Shown here one piece after another: positions 21,381 through 32,160 of a stretch of 64,000 nucleotides of DNA. The position numbers and the translations under genes were made by a program. The notes under the pieces are model-generated. The model did no database searches. It was given only the letters and a program-made list of their open reading frames with translations, and had not been told where the DNA came from. The number at the start of each line of letters is the position of its first letter. Position 1 is the first letter of the stretch. The DNA is taken from the NCBI GenBank assembly GCA_029817715.1, contig JARUPY010000164.1, forward strand, positions 2,112,001 through 2,176,000, read 5' to 3'. The DNA is from Melastoma dodecandrum. Taxonomy: Eukaryota > Streptophyta > Magnoliopsida > Myrtales > Melastomataceae.

Positions 21381-23310
21381 AGTCTCTATGTGTAATACTA
21401 TTTCCGATTTGTGTTTGGTTCCTAAACCCAGCAGTGACGGATACACAAAGAACCATCAGGATCCAATTAACGTCGGAGATGTATATTTGATGAATTCGAT
21501 GTATGGACAACTTTGACCCGTGGGAAGCAGCTCATTGCAAGGGCCTGCTTAATCAATGAAAAGGTCGCCGATATCGTTGCTTGACTGGGAACAATGGCCG
21601 CTGCAGTGGCGACCAGGAAAACTGGCCAGTATATGCTATCTGCATATAAATCATGAAGCAAACAACCCGCAATCAAGATAAGGTGCATCTTATCTGAATG
21701 TGAAAATCCAACGTGTGTGACCTAACTTGTATTAAAATGCATGGCAACAGCATTTATACTTATGATTCTACCTGAAATAGAGTGGTAGAAGACATCAGCA
21801 CGTGATTGCTGTTCTTCATGAGGTAGGCGGCCTGTCCAGTGTAGGCCAAAAGAAGGGAAGGAAAAACCACAACAGTGAAAGCAAGTTGTATGGCCGACAC
21901 TGGAAAATGTGATAGATCGGCAAAAACAGCCTCGATGCCTGACAACATTTTGCAAGTAAGAAGGGTTTGTGTGAGATTGCCTGTCTTTGGCCCAACTCAA
22001 TGAACGTGTCTGACTAGTAGTGCTCTGAAATGAAGGCAGGGAATGATGACTTCCAGTTCATAAGATAAGGTCTACCTGTTATACTGAGCATTATACCACC
22101 TAGAGATGTCCATCCATCGACTCCTCCCCTCTTAAAATAACGGTATATGTAGACCGGTGAAAAAGCCTTCAAGACACTGGCATCGTATCTCCATATGTTA
22201 TATGCACCGGTGACTCCAATAAGAAGGAACCAAACAAGTACCACTGGTGCACAAAGCCAAGCAATGGTATCTGTACCATAGCGTTGCATACTGAACAATC
22301 CAATCTGTATGACGACAGAAACAAGAACCACCACCTCTGGAAAACAAAACCAGAGTTCACATAAGTGGGCTGACATTAAGAATTTCTGGTATAGTGAAAG
22401 CAAAGACGAGAGAGTTGAAAACCCTACCATCACTCATTTTTGGGTGGTCCAATTTTATTCCCCCTGTAGCTGAAAGAACTGCTGAAGCACTAGAAGTTCA
22501 GATCATATGCTGGGGAATAAATGAATTTGACCAAACGATGGAATTCCCAGAAGAATATAATATTTTAGATGTGTAATAACCTGATATAGCTGGAGTGAGG
22601 ATTCCATCGCCAATAACCATGCAAGAACCGATGAGGACGACAATAAGAAGACCCCTCTTCCGGGACATCTTGCTCTCCAGCCATCTCTTTGTTTTTGCAG
22701 CGATAGACTTCTCGCCAAATGTGGCACGACTATAAGTCGTTACCTCATCATCAGTCCATTCTTGGTTGGGAATAGTTTTTATATTCGCATGACAGCAAGC
22801 AAAGAATAAAGAGCAAACGTGCCCCCTGCGTTCAATTACCAATACATATGTTGTATTTCAGGAAAATGGAAGAGATTTTCCAGAAAGCAGAACAAGGTTG
22901 GACATAGCAGATATGGACGGACAATCGCACACTATAATCAGATCTATGGGGCTCACAGCACGATGTTGACAACAATGATAATCTTCTGAGGGGACGGCAT
23001 ATAGTTTCAGCAATTCACTTTCTTTCGGGATTGGGACTAAAGAGAAGAGACGATGCCAGTTTTTACCTTGGCCTCCATCATTTGCTCTGGAAACAATGTA
23101 GACGTACTTAATAAGAGGTATGAGTGTCAGGGAGTATATGATGAGTGACAATGCCCCGATCACGTCCTCCGGATCTTGAATCCCTCGTGGGAAGGTATTA
23201 TAGAAAACATACAGTGGAGATGTGCCTAAATCTCCGAAGACTACACCGAGGCTCTGGAAGGCAAGCCGGAGGATTAGCCACGCCAAGATTTTCTGGAGGA
23301 TAACGGGTGA
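21381..23310 (-). pseudogene. KUP/HAK/KT potassium transporter pseudogene, N-terminal half
   Basis: KUP/HAK/KT proteins carry K+ across plant membranes. Six exons are readable on the minus strand: 23067 to about 23310 ([36 protein letters not shown]), 22581-22825, 22428-22478, 22076-22336 ([27 protein letters not shown]), 21772-21938 ([29 protein letters not shown]) and 21381-21639 ([37 protein letters not shown]). Splice borders and phases agree. One-base frameshifts occur near 22785, 21800 and 21500. The coding text ends at TQIGN, where the family continues with a conserved AYGTA segment, so the C-terminal half is missing. Motifs are closest in my memory to the Arabidopsis POT5/10/11 group, but I would not assign an ortholog. 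Confidence 0.88.
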
Positions 23311-23820
23311 AATCAGTTAAAAGGGAGACAAGTTATAGGTAAATGCTTTCTCAAGCACTTCTCATCTCTAGGGGGCACAGACCAGGTTGTCACATGAAGA
23401 TGACTAATCCTCATAACGAAAGAGATGCAAAATCATTACAATTACTACCTTTTGCATATTCTCGTTTCAAAGTGTCTCAGCCTCTTTATCCATGGGACGA
23501 TCAAGTTTCTGGTCCAGAGCCCAGACGTTATTGCGCTTTCTGAGTCCAAGTTGTTCTGCTGGAGTCATGTGATGATCTGCCCAGAATTACTATCCCGTTT
23601 GGTTAAGTATCCGCCAACAACCCTTCCTCGACAGAGCAGATTTCCCTAAAACATTATGTATGCCAGAAACAGCAACTCGTGACTTGTCTCTCTAATCTGA
23701 AAAAAGCCACAGACGTTGGAACTTAAATATGGAGAAGAGATGAACGTTGTGATGCAGGCCTAACAAGGCTGTGCATTTAGCTGGGTCGAAATCGTCTCTA
23801 GAATCAAAACTTGATAATTA
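23311..23820. other. No gene recognised
   Basis: Upstream flank of the transporter pseudogene. The expected 5' exon with the protein's start was not recognised. Nothing else is supported here. Confidence 0.4.
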
Positions 23821-24590
23821 AAAATACTTTTATTGCAATAAATTTTCTAGTAAAAAAAAATTACTAAACATTAACGGCTGAAATGTAATTGCACTGGACA
23901 TAACGGTAATCGCACACCTTATTTAGGTTTGGATTTAGGATCAGACACACCGTTCAAATTAGTAATTTATTAAAAAAAATTAGGACATTTTGTACTAAAA
24001 AAATTTAGTAATACAACCATGAGTTTTGGTAAAAGTCTGTACAATTTTACTAAGCCCACCGAAATTGACTGACAAGTTAGTAAATTTTTTAGTAGCATAT
24101 AGCAAATCGTGTAGTAAATTACTAAAATATTTAGCGACGTACAATAAATTACTAAATTCACACTATTAAAGTTTAGTACAAAATGTATAAAGCTCATCAC
24201 TATTCATTGCCTCTAATAATTTACTAAGTTCATCAGTCCATTACTAAGACCCGACATTGTCATGAATTACTAGAATGAGCTGATTAACTTTGTAAAATTT
24301 ACTATAAATGATCACGGACTTAGTAAAATGTACTAATACTTTGCGGCCCATTAAGGTGAATTTAGTACAAATCATCATTTAGTAAATTACCAATAAAAAA
24401 ATTAGTACATTTTACAGGCCCACGACGATAATTTTGTGAAAGCCCGTACACTGATACTAACATTTTGCTAAGCTTGTCGGCCCGTTACCAAACTATTCGG
24501 GGTCATGTACTAAAAATCGTTGCCATTTAGTAATTTTTACTAAAACAAATATTTTTTAGTAAAGTTTATGAAAACCCTGTCTTTAACCGC
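23821..24590. repeat. TTACTAA/TTAGTAA-rich block
   Basis: Short words such as ttactaa, ttagtaa and agtaaattactaa recur dozens of times in both orientations over about 770 bp, often as small palindromes. Dense short motifs in both orientations are typical of the subterminal regions of class II transposons such as CACTA elements, but I could not find matching terminal inverted repeats or a target duplication. No coding region. Confidence 0.6.
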
Positions 24591-24719
24591 TTCGTCTTTC
24601 TTTCATTATCATTGTTTTCGTCCTTGTCTCTTCATTCTCATTCCATTATTGATCTGATGGCCCAACTCTCTAAAAGAGTTTGAATCTTATTATTTGTGGC
24701 AGATTCAACGCCATGGGAA

Positions 24720-26522
24720 AATGTTTTAATTAATAATAAATGATTACAATAAATGGGCGTTCACACTATGTTTACAATACTCCCTCTTGAATGTCCATTC
24801 CGATACTGCCTCGTTAAAAACATTTCGAGGAAAAATCTTGTGGGAAAAAACCATGGTAAAGAAAAAAAAGAGTATAGTATGTTTACTCCCCCTCTTTGCA
24901 TGTGTCGGTGCGCTATCTACGAGACAGTCGTAATTTTCAATGATCGAGAATTCGCTTCCGCGAATCTCTATTTTCTTTATAAATAAAATATTAATTTTTA
25001 GTGATATAAAAAAGCACATAATAAAATAAAAACAACAATAATAATAAAAAGAATCCAAAATATTACTACGAGATTATAAAATTTTAATTTTTTTAATTAA
25101 AAGTTTAATTTTCACAAGAAAACGTATAATTAGGTAATCATAAAATTTCATTTAAAATAAACAAATACATCAAGAGAAATAAAATTAAATAACATTATTA
25201 TTATTTTCATACTCGACAAGAAAGTCAACTATATCAAATTGAGAGAAATCATCAAAGCCAAAATCTATTTTATCATCACCGAAGCCATTTTTCCTTCATC
25301 GGAAACGAAGTTCGTCTCGATCGCCCTTTCCCTTTTAGTGACTCTTGATAGATATCGGCCAAATGTTTTGGCATACGACAGGTTCGTGACCAATGGCCCT
25401 TCATATCGCAACGATAACATTTATTCTCCATAGCCTTGTTGGATTGACCATTTTTGTCGTCATGCATCTCTTTGTCACTCTTTTCCTTTTCCACGTATTG
25501 GGGACGATTGTTACGAACATAATACCCACGTCCACGTCTATTTCCATGACCATGACCACGTTGTTGTCCTCCATACGATGTCACATTCACTTTTGGGAAT
25601 GGAGCAGATCCGGTCGGACGGGCCTCATGATTGTTCATTAAAAAAAGCTCATTGTTTTGTTCTGCCAAAAGGAGACATGAAATCAATTTAGAATATTTCT
25701 CAAAACCTTTTGCACGATATTGCTGTTGCAGGAGCACATTCGATGCATGAAAAGTGGAGAATGTTTTCTCCAACATGTCTCTGTCAGTAATAGTTTCTCC
25801 ACATAATTTCAATTGAGAAGTAATTCAAAATAATTTCGAATTGTATTCGCTCACCGATTTAAAATCTTGAAGGCGCAAATGCAGCCAATAAAACTGAGCC
25901 TTTGAAAAAAATGATTGTTTTCAAATGATCATACATTTCTTTCAAATTATTCCACAAGACCAAGGGATCTTTCACGGTGAGATACTTAATTTTTAAACCT
26001 TCGTGAAGATGGCGGCGAAGAAAGATCATTGCTTCGGCCTTATCTTGGTCGAACGACGTGTCTTTATCATCGATGATATTTCCAAAACCATTGGCCGATG
26101 AATTTCAACATCTAAAATCCATGAACGGCAATTCCTTCCAGTGATGTCAAGGGCCGTGAACTCCAATTTTGTGAGATTCGACATTATGATTATAAAAAAA
26201 AAATAATGATTAGATTAAAAATAAAAACGAAATTTTCGAGGTTATCGTTGTCTACTTCAATCGACTTAGTTTCCACGAACGATGAGGGGGATTTGGCTAA
26301 TAACGTGTTTTAAACAAAGAACCGAAAAGAGGAAGAAGGAAAACGAGAGAACACAATACGGAGAAAAAGGAGGGAGAATTTCTTATTGATTTCCGAGATC
26401 ATCCATATACAATAAATATATCTTCTATTTATAGAGATTTTACAACGAAAAAAAATTTGATGAATTATAATCGAATGAATAATAAATAATTACAATAAAT
26501 GAGCATTCACACTATATTTACG
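24720..26522 (-). mobile_element. Decayed Ty1/copia element Copia-C (gag plus LTR ends)
   Basis: LTR start text occurs twice on the minus strand: at the right edge (ending 26522) and at about 24720-24776 (TGTAAACATAGTGTGAACGC). The inner copy is preceded by a purine tract (tcaagagggagtat). Between them lies only a broken gag; protease, integrase, reverse transcriptase and RNase H are missing. This is an internally deleted copia copy with an incomplete 3' LTR. The left edge is not resolved. Confidence 0.68.
25276..26184 (-). pseudogene. Copia-C gag remnant
   Basis: A start ATG at 26182-26184 opens MSNLTKLEFTALDITGRN, the typical N-terminus of this copia gag type. Several stops and frameshifts follow between 25813 and 26150. 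The last 178 codons are open (25276-25812): KLCGETITDRDMLEKTFSTF, LISCLLLAEQNNELFLMNNH, a Gly/Arg-rich stretch, then one CCHC knuckle CYRCDMKGHWSRTC. No protease follows. Confidence 0.85.
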
Positions 26523-27426
26523 ATACTATCTTCTCTTATAAGAAATACACGGTAAGTAACTAACTCATAGTGGGTACCGATGGGTAAGTTTCAGATGTGT
26601 AGGCTCAAATATATGTTGATTTCTTATTTTTAGAATATAGAATTTTATTACATGAATAAAAAAAATAAAAACCTATCATGCTGGCTCTCGTCCTGATTTC
26701 GATTTCGACTAGTAAAAACACATGACCCTTGTATCTCATTTCTCTACTTCACCCTATGCATTCCGAACCCTTAATTTTCCTAGAACACTGCCCAAGTAAC
26801 CACGAAATCAGCCGTCTACGACCTTCATTGTAGATCCAATAGATTTCCTAGGCAGAAAGAAACCAAAAATCAAGAAACTCAGAAAATCAAACCCCGCCAA
26901 ACCCTCGAGGGCTCAGCAACCAATGCAATAATATATTTTACTGGAGAGGATTTCCCCAAGGACAAAGATCATGTCCTAAAAATGTTAACCCTCCTCGCCC
27001 TCTCCAATGGCTACGATTACCTCGAGATCCAACATACTGCTGGGCACGCGGCGTCACCATGTCGTGGGTGGAAGACTAGTATGTAATGGAGAAAAGGAGG
27101 GAAAGAAGACCGAGAAATGAATCTTCAATTAATGGACAAAATAAAGAAAGAAAAAAAATTAATCCAAAATTCGTTAACTAACTAAATGCATATAGTTGTT
27201 GGTTTCTTGTCATATATAAAGTCGATATATTATTCATTTATCAATTCCAATGTCGAAAAGGGATGAGCAGCGTGTCCGTGTAAAAGAATTATCAATATCA
27301 ATATAAATTATCGATCATTAAAATTTTAAAACTTAAGGCCTACTCTATATTTTCGAGAAACTTCGAGTCGTTTTCAATTTTACCTATAACCATGGTCACC
27401 TCTAGTAACAAGAAAAAAAAAATAAA
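26523..27426. other. No gene recognised
   Basis: AT-rich intergenic DNA between Copia-C and the Mutator-like element. No conserved coding text or clear repeat was seen. Confidence 0.4.
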
Positions 27427-27541
27427 GGCCAAATTATCGATTCTACTCAAAGTTTGACCGTTTCTTCCGATTTACCCTAAACTTTGTAAAATATCATCAC
27501 GCATCCTAACGTTTGGTCGTTATATCAATTTTAACCACCGT
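27427..27541 (+). repeat. Left terminal inverted repeat
   Basis: The reverse complement of this segment matches 30576-30684, best over the inner 80 bases (acggtggttaaaattgat, aaacgtta, atgatatttt, aaagttta). By eye the match exceeds 80% there and decays outward. Confidence 0.82.
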
Positions 27542-27689
27542 TTACATGACGCCTACTTGGCACGTTACTCCGTCAGCCCACTGTTAAACTGATGACTAAG
27601 GATGATAATTATTAGAAGCTATTAACTTTTTTAAAAAAATAAAATAAAATAATAAAAGGTGTCAAAATCCAATTGCAATCCCCCCCTCC

Positions 27690-28195
27690 CCCATCTTGTC
27701 CGTCTTCAGACATTGGAACATTCGAAGGAGAGGCGGTGACGGAGGGCGTGGAGGTCGTTGCCCTCGCAGTACTCTATCATGAAGCAGGAGAACCTGGACG
27801 AGACCTCAAACTCTGCGTACAACGTCGGGAGGAACGGGTGGTCGACCATCCGAAGGACGCAGCGCTCGGTCTCAATGCGTTCGGTCTTCTTCTTTCACTC
27901 GGCCTCGTCTCTGTCAACCAACCACCTTCATGGCATAGTAGGTATGGGAACCATTGTCCTCAGGAGTGGCGGTAGGGGATGGGGGAGCAGGGGAGCAAAG
28001 GAAGACGGTGCCAGTGTCGCCAGAGCCGACATGTCGGATGAGACGGAAGTCGTGGAAGGAGAGGGGGCGGCAGCATAGGGAGAGGGAGAGGGAGTCGGGG
28101 GAGGAGGAGCGGTGGGGCTTGATGATGGGGAAGGAGAGGGGAGGGGACTGCTCGAAGCCCAAGTCGCTGTCCCGCCTTGCCCGCAACATCGACAT
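27690..28195 (-). pseudogene. AGC protein kinase fragment (PINOID/WAG type)
   Basis: AGCVIII kinases of the PINOID/WAG group phosphorylate auxin transporters at the plasma membrane. The minus strand shows the N-terminal kinase lobe: FHDFRLIRHVGSGDTGTVFL (the Gly-rich loop), YYAMKVVDRD (the ATP-binding Lys), LRMVDHPFLPTLYAEFE and FMIEYCEGNDLHALRHR (hinge). An in-frame TGA at 27895-27897 and a frame change near 27915 break it. It ends before the catalytic loop, so at most the first third of a kinase domain is present. It lies within the inverted repeats and was probably captured from a host gene. Confidence 0.82.
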
Positions 28196-28293
28196 AGACT
28201 CCTACCTAAGCCTCTCTCTTGACCTGACCTACACCCCTTACTCCTAAAGTCGAGTGATGATTCCATTAAACAAAATCAGGTAAAAAAGGGAAA

Positions 28294-28755
28294 TTAATCG
28301 CTATCAAAGACACCAAACCATCCACTCTTCACTAGCCTCCTCAAAACTCGGCTGCTCCTACCGCATCTGCTGTCCATGTCGAGCTTGACTAAACGAGGCG
28401 AAACCCTAAGCCGGCCAATGGTATCACAGCCGACCTCGATCTTTCCCTTAACGATCTTTACTGATTCAGGCGTGTCCATTGCTCTAGCCCTGCAGTTCTT
28501 CCCTGTCCTTGGAGAAGTCCTCCATCCCTCAATGTTGCCGTTGCTGCTAGAATCCCCCTTCGTCGCCACCGCATCAAACTCATCATACAGCTTCCTCTTC
28601 AGGCTCTTCCTCTTGCTCTCCGCAACGACCTCCTCCTCCTCCTCTACTTCGCTGTCCACAACCACTCTCCTCCGCCTCTTCTGCACCACTGGAGCCTTCG
28701 GGGTATGTTGCTCCTCCACCTCCCTCGCCTCTCCTTCCCTCGCCCTCTCCCCCAC
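28294..28755 (-). other. Unrecognised 153-codon open frame in the MULE-like element
   Basis: The frame has a basic KRRRRVV patch, an acidic EVEEEEE run and KSLKRKLYDEFDAVA, then RTSPRTGKNCRARAMDTP and LRVSPRLVKLDMD. Two RxSPRxxK-type repeats are visible. The composition suggests a nuclear protein or part of one. I do not recognise the family. It could be a second captured fragment; a longer open frame on the opposite strand shows that GC-rich DNA alone can keep frames open. Confidence 0.4.
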
Positions 28756-28849
28756 CCTCCTCTTCTCCTCCGCAAACTCCTCCTTCTAGCATGGAGCTTG
28801 CTGATAGTCCCTTCGATCCGTCCCTTCAGGGTGAGCCTCCTTTTATTTA

Positions 28850-29330
28850 TTAAGGCGGTAAACTCTCGGAGCCAGCTCGTCGGTGGAATGGCGAAGAACG
28901 TGAAAGTTATCCTCGGCTTATGGGATCCGTTGATTTCATGGTAGTTCCTCTTGACGACTTTGGTGTTATTTTGGGGAACAACTTCGTTGTGGATGCCCAG
29001 GTTGCGGTAATGCCACATTTGAGTGGGCTGTTCATCGGGGACACGTCCATCCATGCTTTGTTCAAGGGCAATACTCAGAGATGGTGTCGGCAATGCAATT
29101 GGCTAAGGGCTGCAACGAGGGCATGCTGACGGGTGTTTCCTACACGGCGTGTGGCATGGAGGCACCCCAGAGGGTGAAGCTTGTTCAAGTACCATTCCCC
29201 GAATCTCTGGATGAGGCGTTGGAAGCTGAAGCAAGTGTCGCGGAGGCACCCCAAAGGGCGAAGCTTTCACATGCTCCATTCCACGAAACTCCGGATGAGG
29301 CACCGAAGGGTGAACCAAGTGTTGTGGAGG
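28850..29330 (+). pseudogene. Ty3/gypsy protease-region fragment
   Basis: The plus strand reads VNSRSQLVGGMAKNVKVILG, then in another frame GSVDFMVVPLDDFGVILGNNF, the hallmark end of the retropepsin-like region of chromovirus-type gag-pol. A further frame change gives MVSAMQLAKGCNEG, the start of the linker to reverse transcriptase. No reverse transcriptase follows. An LTR is inferred downstream, so this is an internally deleted copy. Confidence 0.72.
29159..29326 (+). repeat. Two tandem 84-bp units in the gypsy linker
   Basis: Units starting gaggcacccca at 29159 and 29243 are about three-quarters alike and both stay open, encoding EAPQR(V/A)KL...P(F)xE(S/T)xDEAxxxExSV twice. A partial third start (gaggctg) follows. 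84 is divisible by three, so the repeat keeps frame. Confidence 0.75.
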
Positions 29331-29434
29331 CTGTTGGGGCAGCTAACTTGTGTTCTTTGGTTGTCAGGGACGTGCACGGGCGCGCCTTGACATGGCGTCG
29401 ACGAGGGCGTTGACTCCAACCGGTGGGGGTGGTT

Positions 29435-30489
29435 TGTCACCGGGTCAGACAGGGGCCCTTTGCTGACCATCTAGCGAGGCTTGAGCAAGGCTGCTTAGGC
29501 GGCAGTCCGTGAAGGAGGCACGGGCTTGAGTGTTGGGTGGCGCTCATCGGTGCTCGGGAGCGAGGCTCGGGCATCGAATCTGGGTACGAGCGAGGCGTGT
29601 CCGGAATGCGGAGGGCTCTAGTGCGAGTGCCAGAGCAGTGTTCGTGAGCGAGGCACGAGCACATGTCTCGAATCCCTAGGTGTGGGGATCAGCTTAGGCA
29701 CGAAGCCTAGGCTATACTCGTTGGCGGACTAGCAGGTGGCGGGTAGCACGGCGAGGGACGTGCATTGGAGGTAATCGTACGAGGACGCGAGCGTCCAAGT
29801 ACACACTGTGGGCGGATTCACAGAAAAGGGAAAACTGGCAAAGGCACGGACAGAGAAGTGCTGGATAACGGACAATGCGGATGCGACGAGATGTATGGGT
29901 CGGGAAAGGAATCTGGCTGTTGGGCGTTCCTGGTGTGCGAAGCTGTAGTGGTGGCATGCCACAATGGAGATTCCATGGAGAATGCTTGTGGGTGGTTGCT
30001 GACGGAAGAGTCCTGAAGGAAGCTGTAGGCGACCCTTCGAATGTCTGCTGCAAGAGGCTGCAGTTCCCTGGCGTGAGTGCTTACAACCCTTGGTGTTCCT
30101 AACTGCTGATGACCGTTGCTGTTCCGAGACTGTTGGGTTGCCCGTGGCCGCATGGTGTCCAAGTGTCCATTGTCATGTAATTTTGTTGTAACTGCCCTTG
30201 GACCCTATAAATGTGTGAGCGGGGACTTAGGCGAGACGAGAGCTTATGTAAGCATGTGAGTGTGCTTAGCGGGAGCCTGTTGTACACATGAGAGTCTTGT
30301 CGTCCCTTTGTATTATTGTGAGTGATAATACGGTGATTGCCACCATCTTGTTGGGTTGGGTGTTCTAGGTCGAGGTCATTGTGTTCTTGGGATAGTGAGA
30401 TTAGGCTGGTCATGCTTGGGTGGGCACGGCGCTGGGCGGGTCGCGTTGCTAGGTTGAGTTAGCCGTAGTAGCGTCTCGGGCCCGTTACA
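29435..30489 (+). repeat. Probable Ty3/gypsy 3' LTR
   Basis: A purine tract (cggtgggggtggt) precedes TGTCACCGGGTCAGACAGG, and the segment ends GGGCCCGTTACA, giving TG...CA ends and 1055 bp. A TATA box (ctataaatg near 30206) lies in the last third on the plus strand. No second copy is present for comparison, so the limits are inferred. Confidence 0.5.
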
Positions 30490-30575
30490 TCACGTCGACG
30501 CCATGTCATGTCATGTCCAGTCGTAGTAATTTGCCACATGGGCGCCACATATGCTTCCGTTATCATATTCGGTTA

Positions 30576-30684
30576 ACGGTGGTTAAAATTGATATAACGG
30601 TCAAACGTTAAGATGTGTAATGATATTTTGAAAAGTTTAGGATAAATCAGAAATAACAGTACGGGATAAAATTGAAATTTGGCT
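30576..30684 (-). repeat. Right terminal inverted repeat
   Basis: Partner of 27427-27541 in inverted orientation; see the left copy for the match. Confidence 0.82.
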
Positions 30685-30699
30685 AAAAATAAAAACCTT

Positions 30700-32090
30700 A
30701 TCAAACTTTAGATCCCGGAAAAATTCCACCGAGAATCAATCGAATTGGAAGCCCGTCGTGTATAACCCACGGTGGTGAGGCCCAAATTCACAAAGAGCAA
30801 CATCTCTCGGATCGGGCCAACTTTGTCCGATCTTCAGTGGTTCCATGAAGCCCTCCGACAACCATGAAAACTCCGTAGCAGCAGTCTACTATTAAAATGA
30901 CCAAGTGGGCCGCCCTGATGTTTTTCTTTTAGTAAAAGATGAGAGATAACACTGTCCCGCATGAGAATGAGAATAGATATTTTGTAAAACAACTTGTTCT
31001 ATTTTCTCCCATCACTTCATTGTTAATATAATTTTTTTCCTCTTACCAGAAAGTTGATATCACTTTTTTTTTTGTGGCTAGTCAGTCGTGATATGGGAAC
31101 GTGAGGGGGAAATATCGAATGAGAGGATAAATTTGAACTTCTCCTCCTCCGGGGCACGTCAAAATCAACTTTAAAGAAAGAAAAAAGGAGTGTTTCAATA
31201 ATTTGGTGCAATCAAGCATCGAAAACACCCCCACCCCCCCCCCCCCCCCCCCGGGCGGTTTCATTCACCGGTAAATGACAAAATCTCAATCTCATGATTT
31301 CAAGCATCTCCAACATCTTTGACACAATGTCATGATTCCAACACACTAACTAACGCCAACACTGTGAAAAGAAAGACAGGAAGGCAAACGAAGTTACTTG
31401 AATGGCCATGAAAACGTACGAATCTTAGCAAAACATACCTCCCACCAACTTCTTTCCCCCATTTTATGTAAAAGAAAGGAGGAAAAGGAAGAAAGAATCA
31501 TTACCAAAATTCGGTCGATTTCGGGAAGAGTAAGGGGCAAAAGCCGGTGATAAAAAGAAATTGAGAGTTGGTGGAATGCATATGGGTGTTTTGTAGGGGG
31601 GGGGGGGAGGGGACAGAATCGTTGATCATCACATGTTCGATAAATACATACCCACATCACACATAATATAGTGTGTATAATAATTGGTGGAGTGGTTGTA
31701 GGAATATGAAGGAAATAAGGGCTTTTTGTAATAGAAGGGGCCCCCTCGTAGTCAGTGTCCATCACTTTGAGCTTTTTGGCTGCTTTAAGAGATAGGATGG
31801 AAACACTAGGCCGTATTATGTTAACAACAACATTTAGCAATTGCAATCCTACTCTTGTATACTTATATCTCCTTCTAAAGAACTTCATACCACGACTTAA
31901 ATATTTTATTAAAATGTTCTTTAATTTTCTCCACTCAATTGGACAAAAGGCAATAATACTAAACCACCCCCAAAAGAGACAATTATGGGGTATAATTAAT
32001 TAATTATTAAAAATCACATACACTCAGTAATAAACAAAATAAAAAAGCAAGCAGGAATTGTAATCAGACTGGCCTCACCTTAACACTATC
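30700..32090. other. Intergenic DNA upstream of the peroxidase
   Basis: No gene recognised. It contains a C run near 31230-31252 and a G run near 31597-31612. A 164-codon minus-strand frame at 31394-31888 shows no domain and is probably chance. Confidence 0.5.
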
Positions 32091-32096
32091 CTCCCC

Positions 32097-32103
32097 TATA
32101 AAT
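32097..32103 (+). promoter_or_regulatory. TATA box of the peroxidase gene
   Basis: Tataaat lies 58 bases upstream of the start codon, a plausible spacing for a plant gene with a short leader. An A run sits directly before the ATG. Confidence 0.65.
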
Positions 32104-32160
32104 GTAACCCAATCCTCTGTTCTCTTCCTAGCCAAAACTCTTTCTACTTAAAAAAAAAAA

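Larger units (their letters stand above)
27427..30684. mobile_element. Mutator-like element carrying gene fragments (Pack-MULE-like)
   Basis: Inverted terminal segments (27427-27541 and 30576-30684) enclose 3.3 kb with no transposase. Inside are a fragment of an AGC protein kinase, an unrecognised 153-codon frame and a deleted Ty3/gypsy copy. Long terminal inverted repeats around host-gene pieces define Pack-MULEs. I could not confirm the usual 8-10-bp target duplication because the outer edges of the repeats are worn. The class assignment therefore rests on the repeat length and the content. Confidence 0.6.

Noticed and set aside
31394..31888. 164-codon minus-strand frame upstream of the peroxidase.
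   Set aside because: Low-complexity proline- and histidine-containing text, no domain, and no splice or promoter context.
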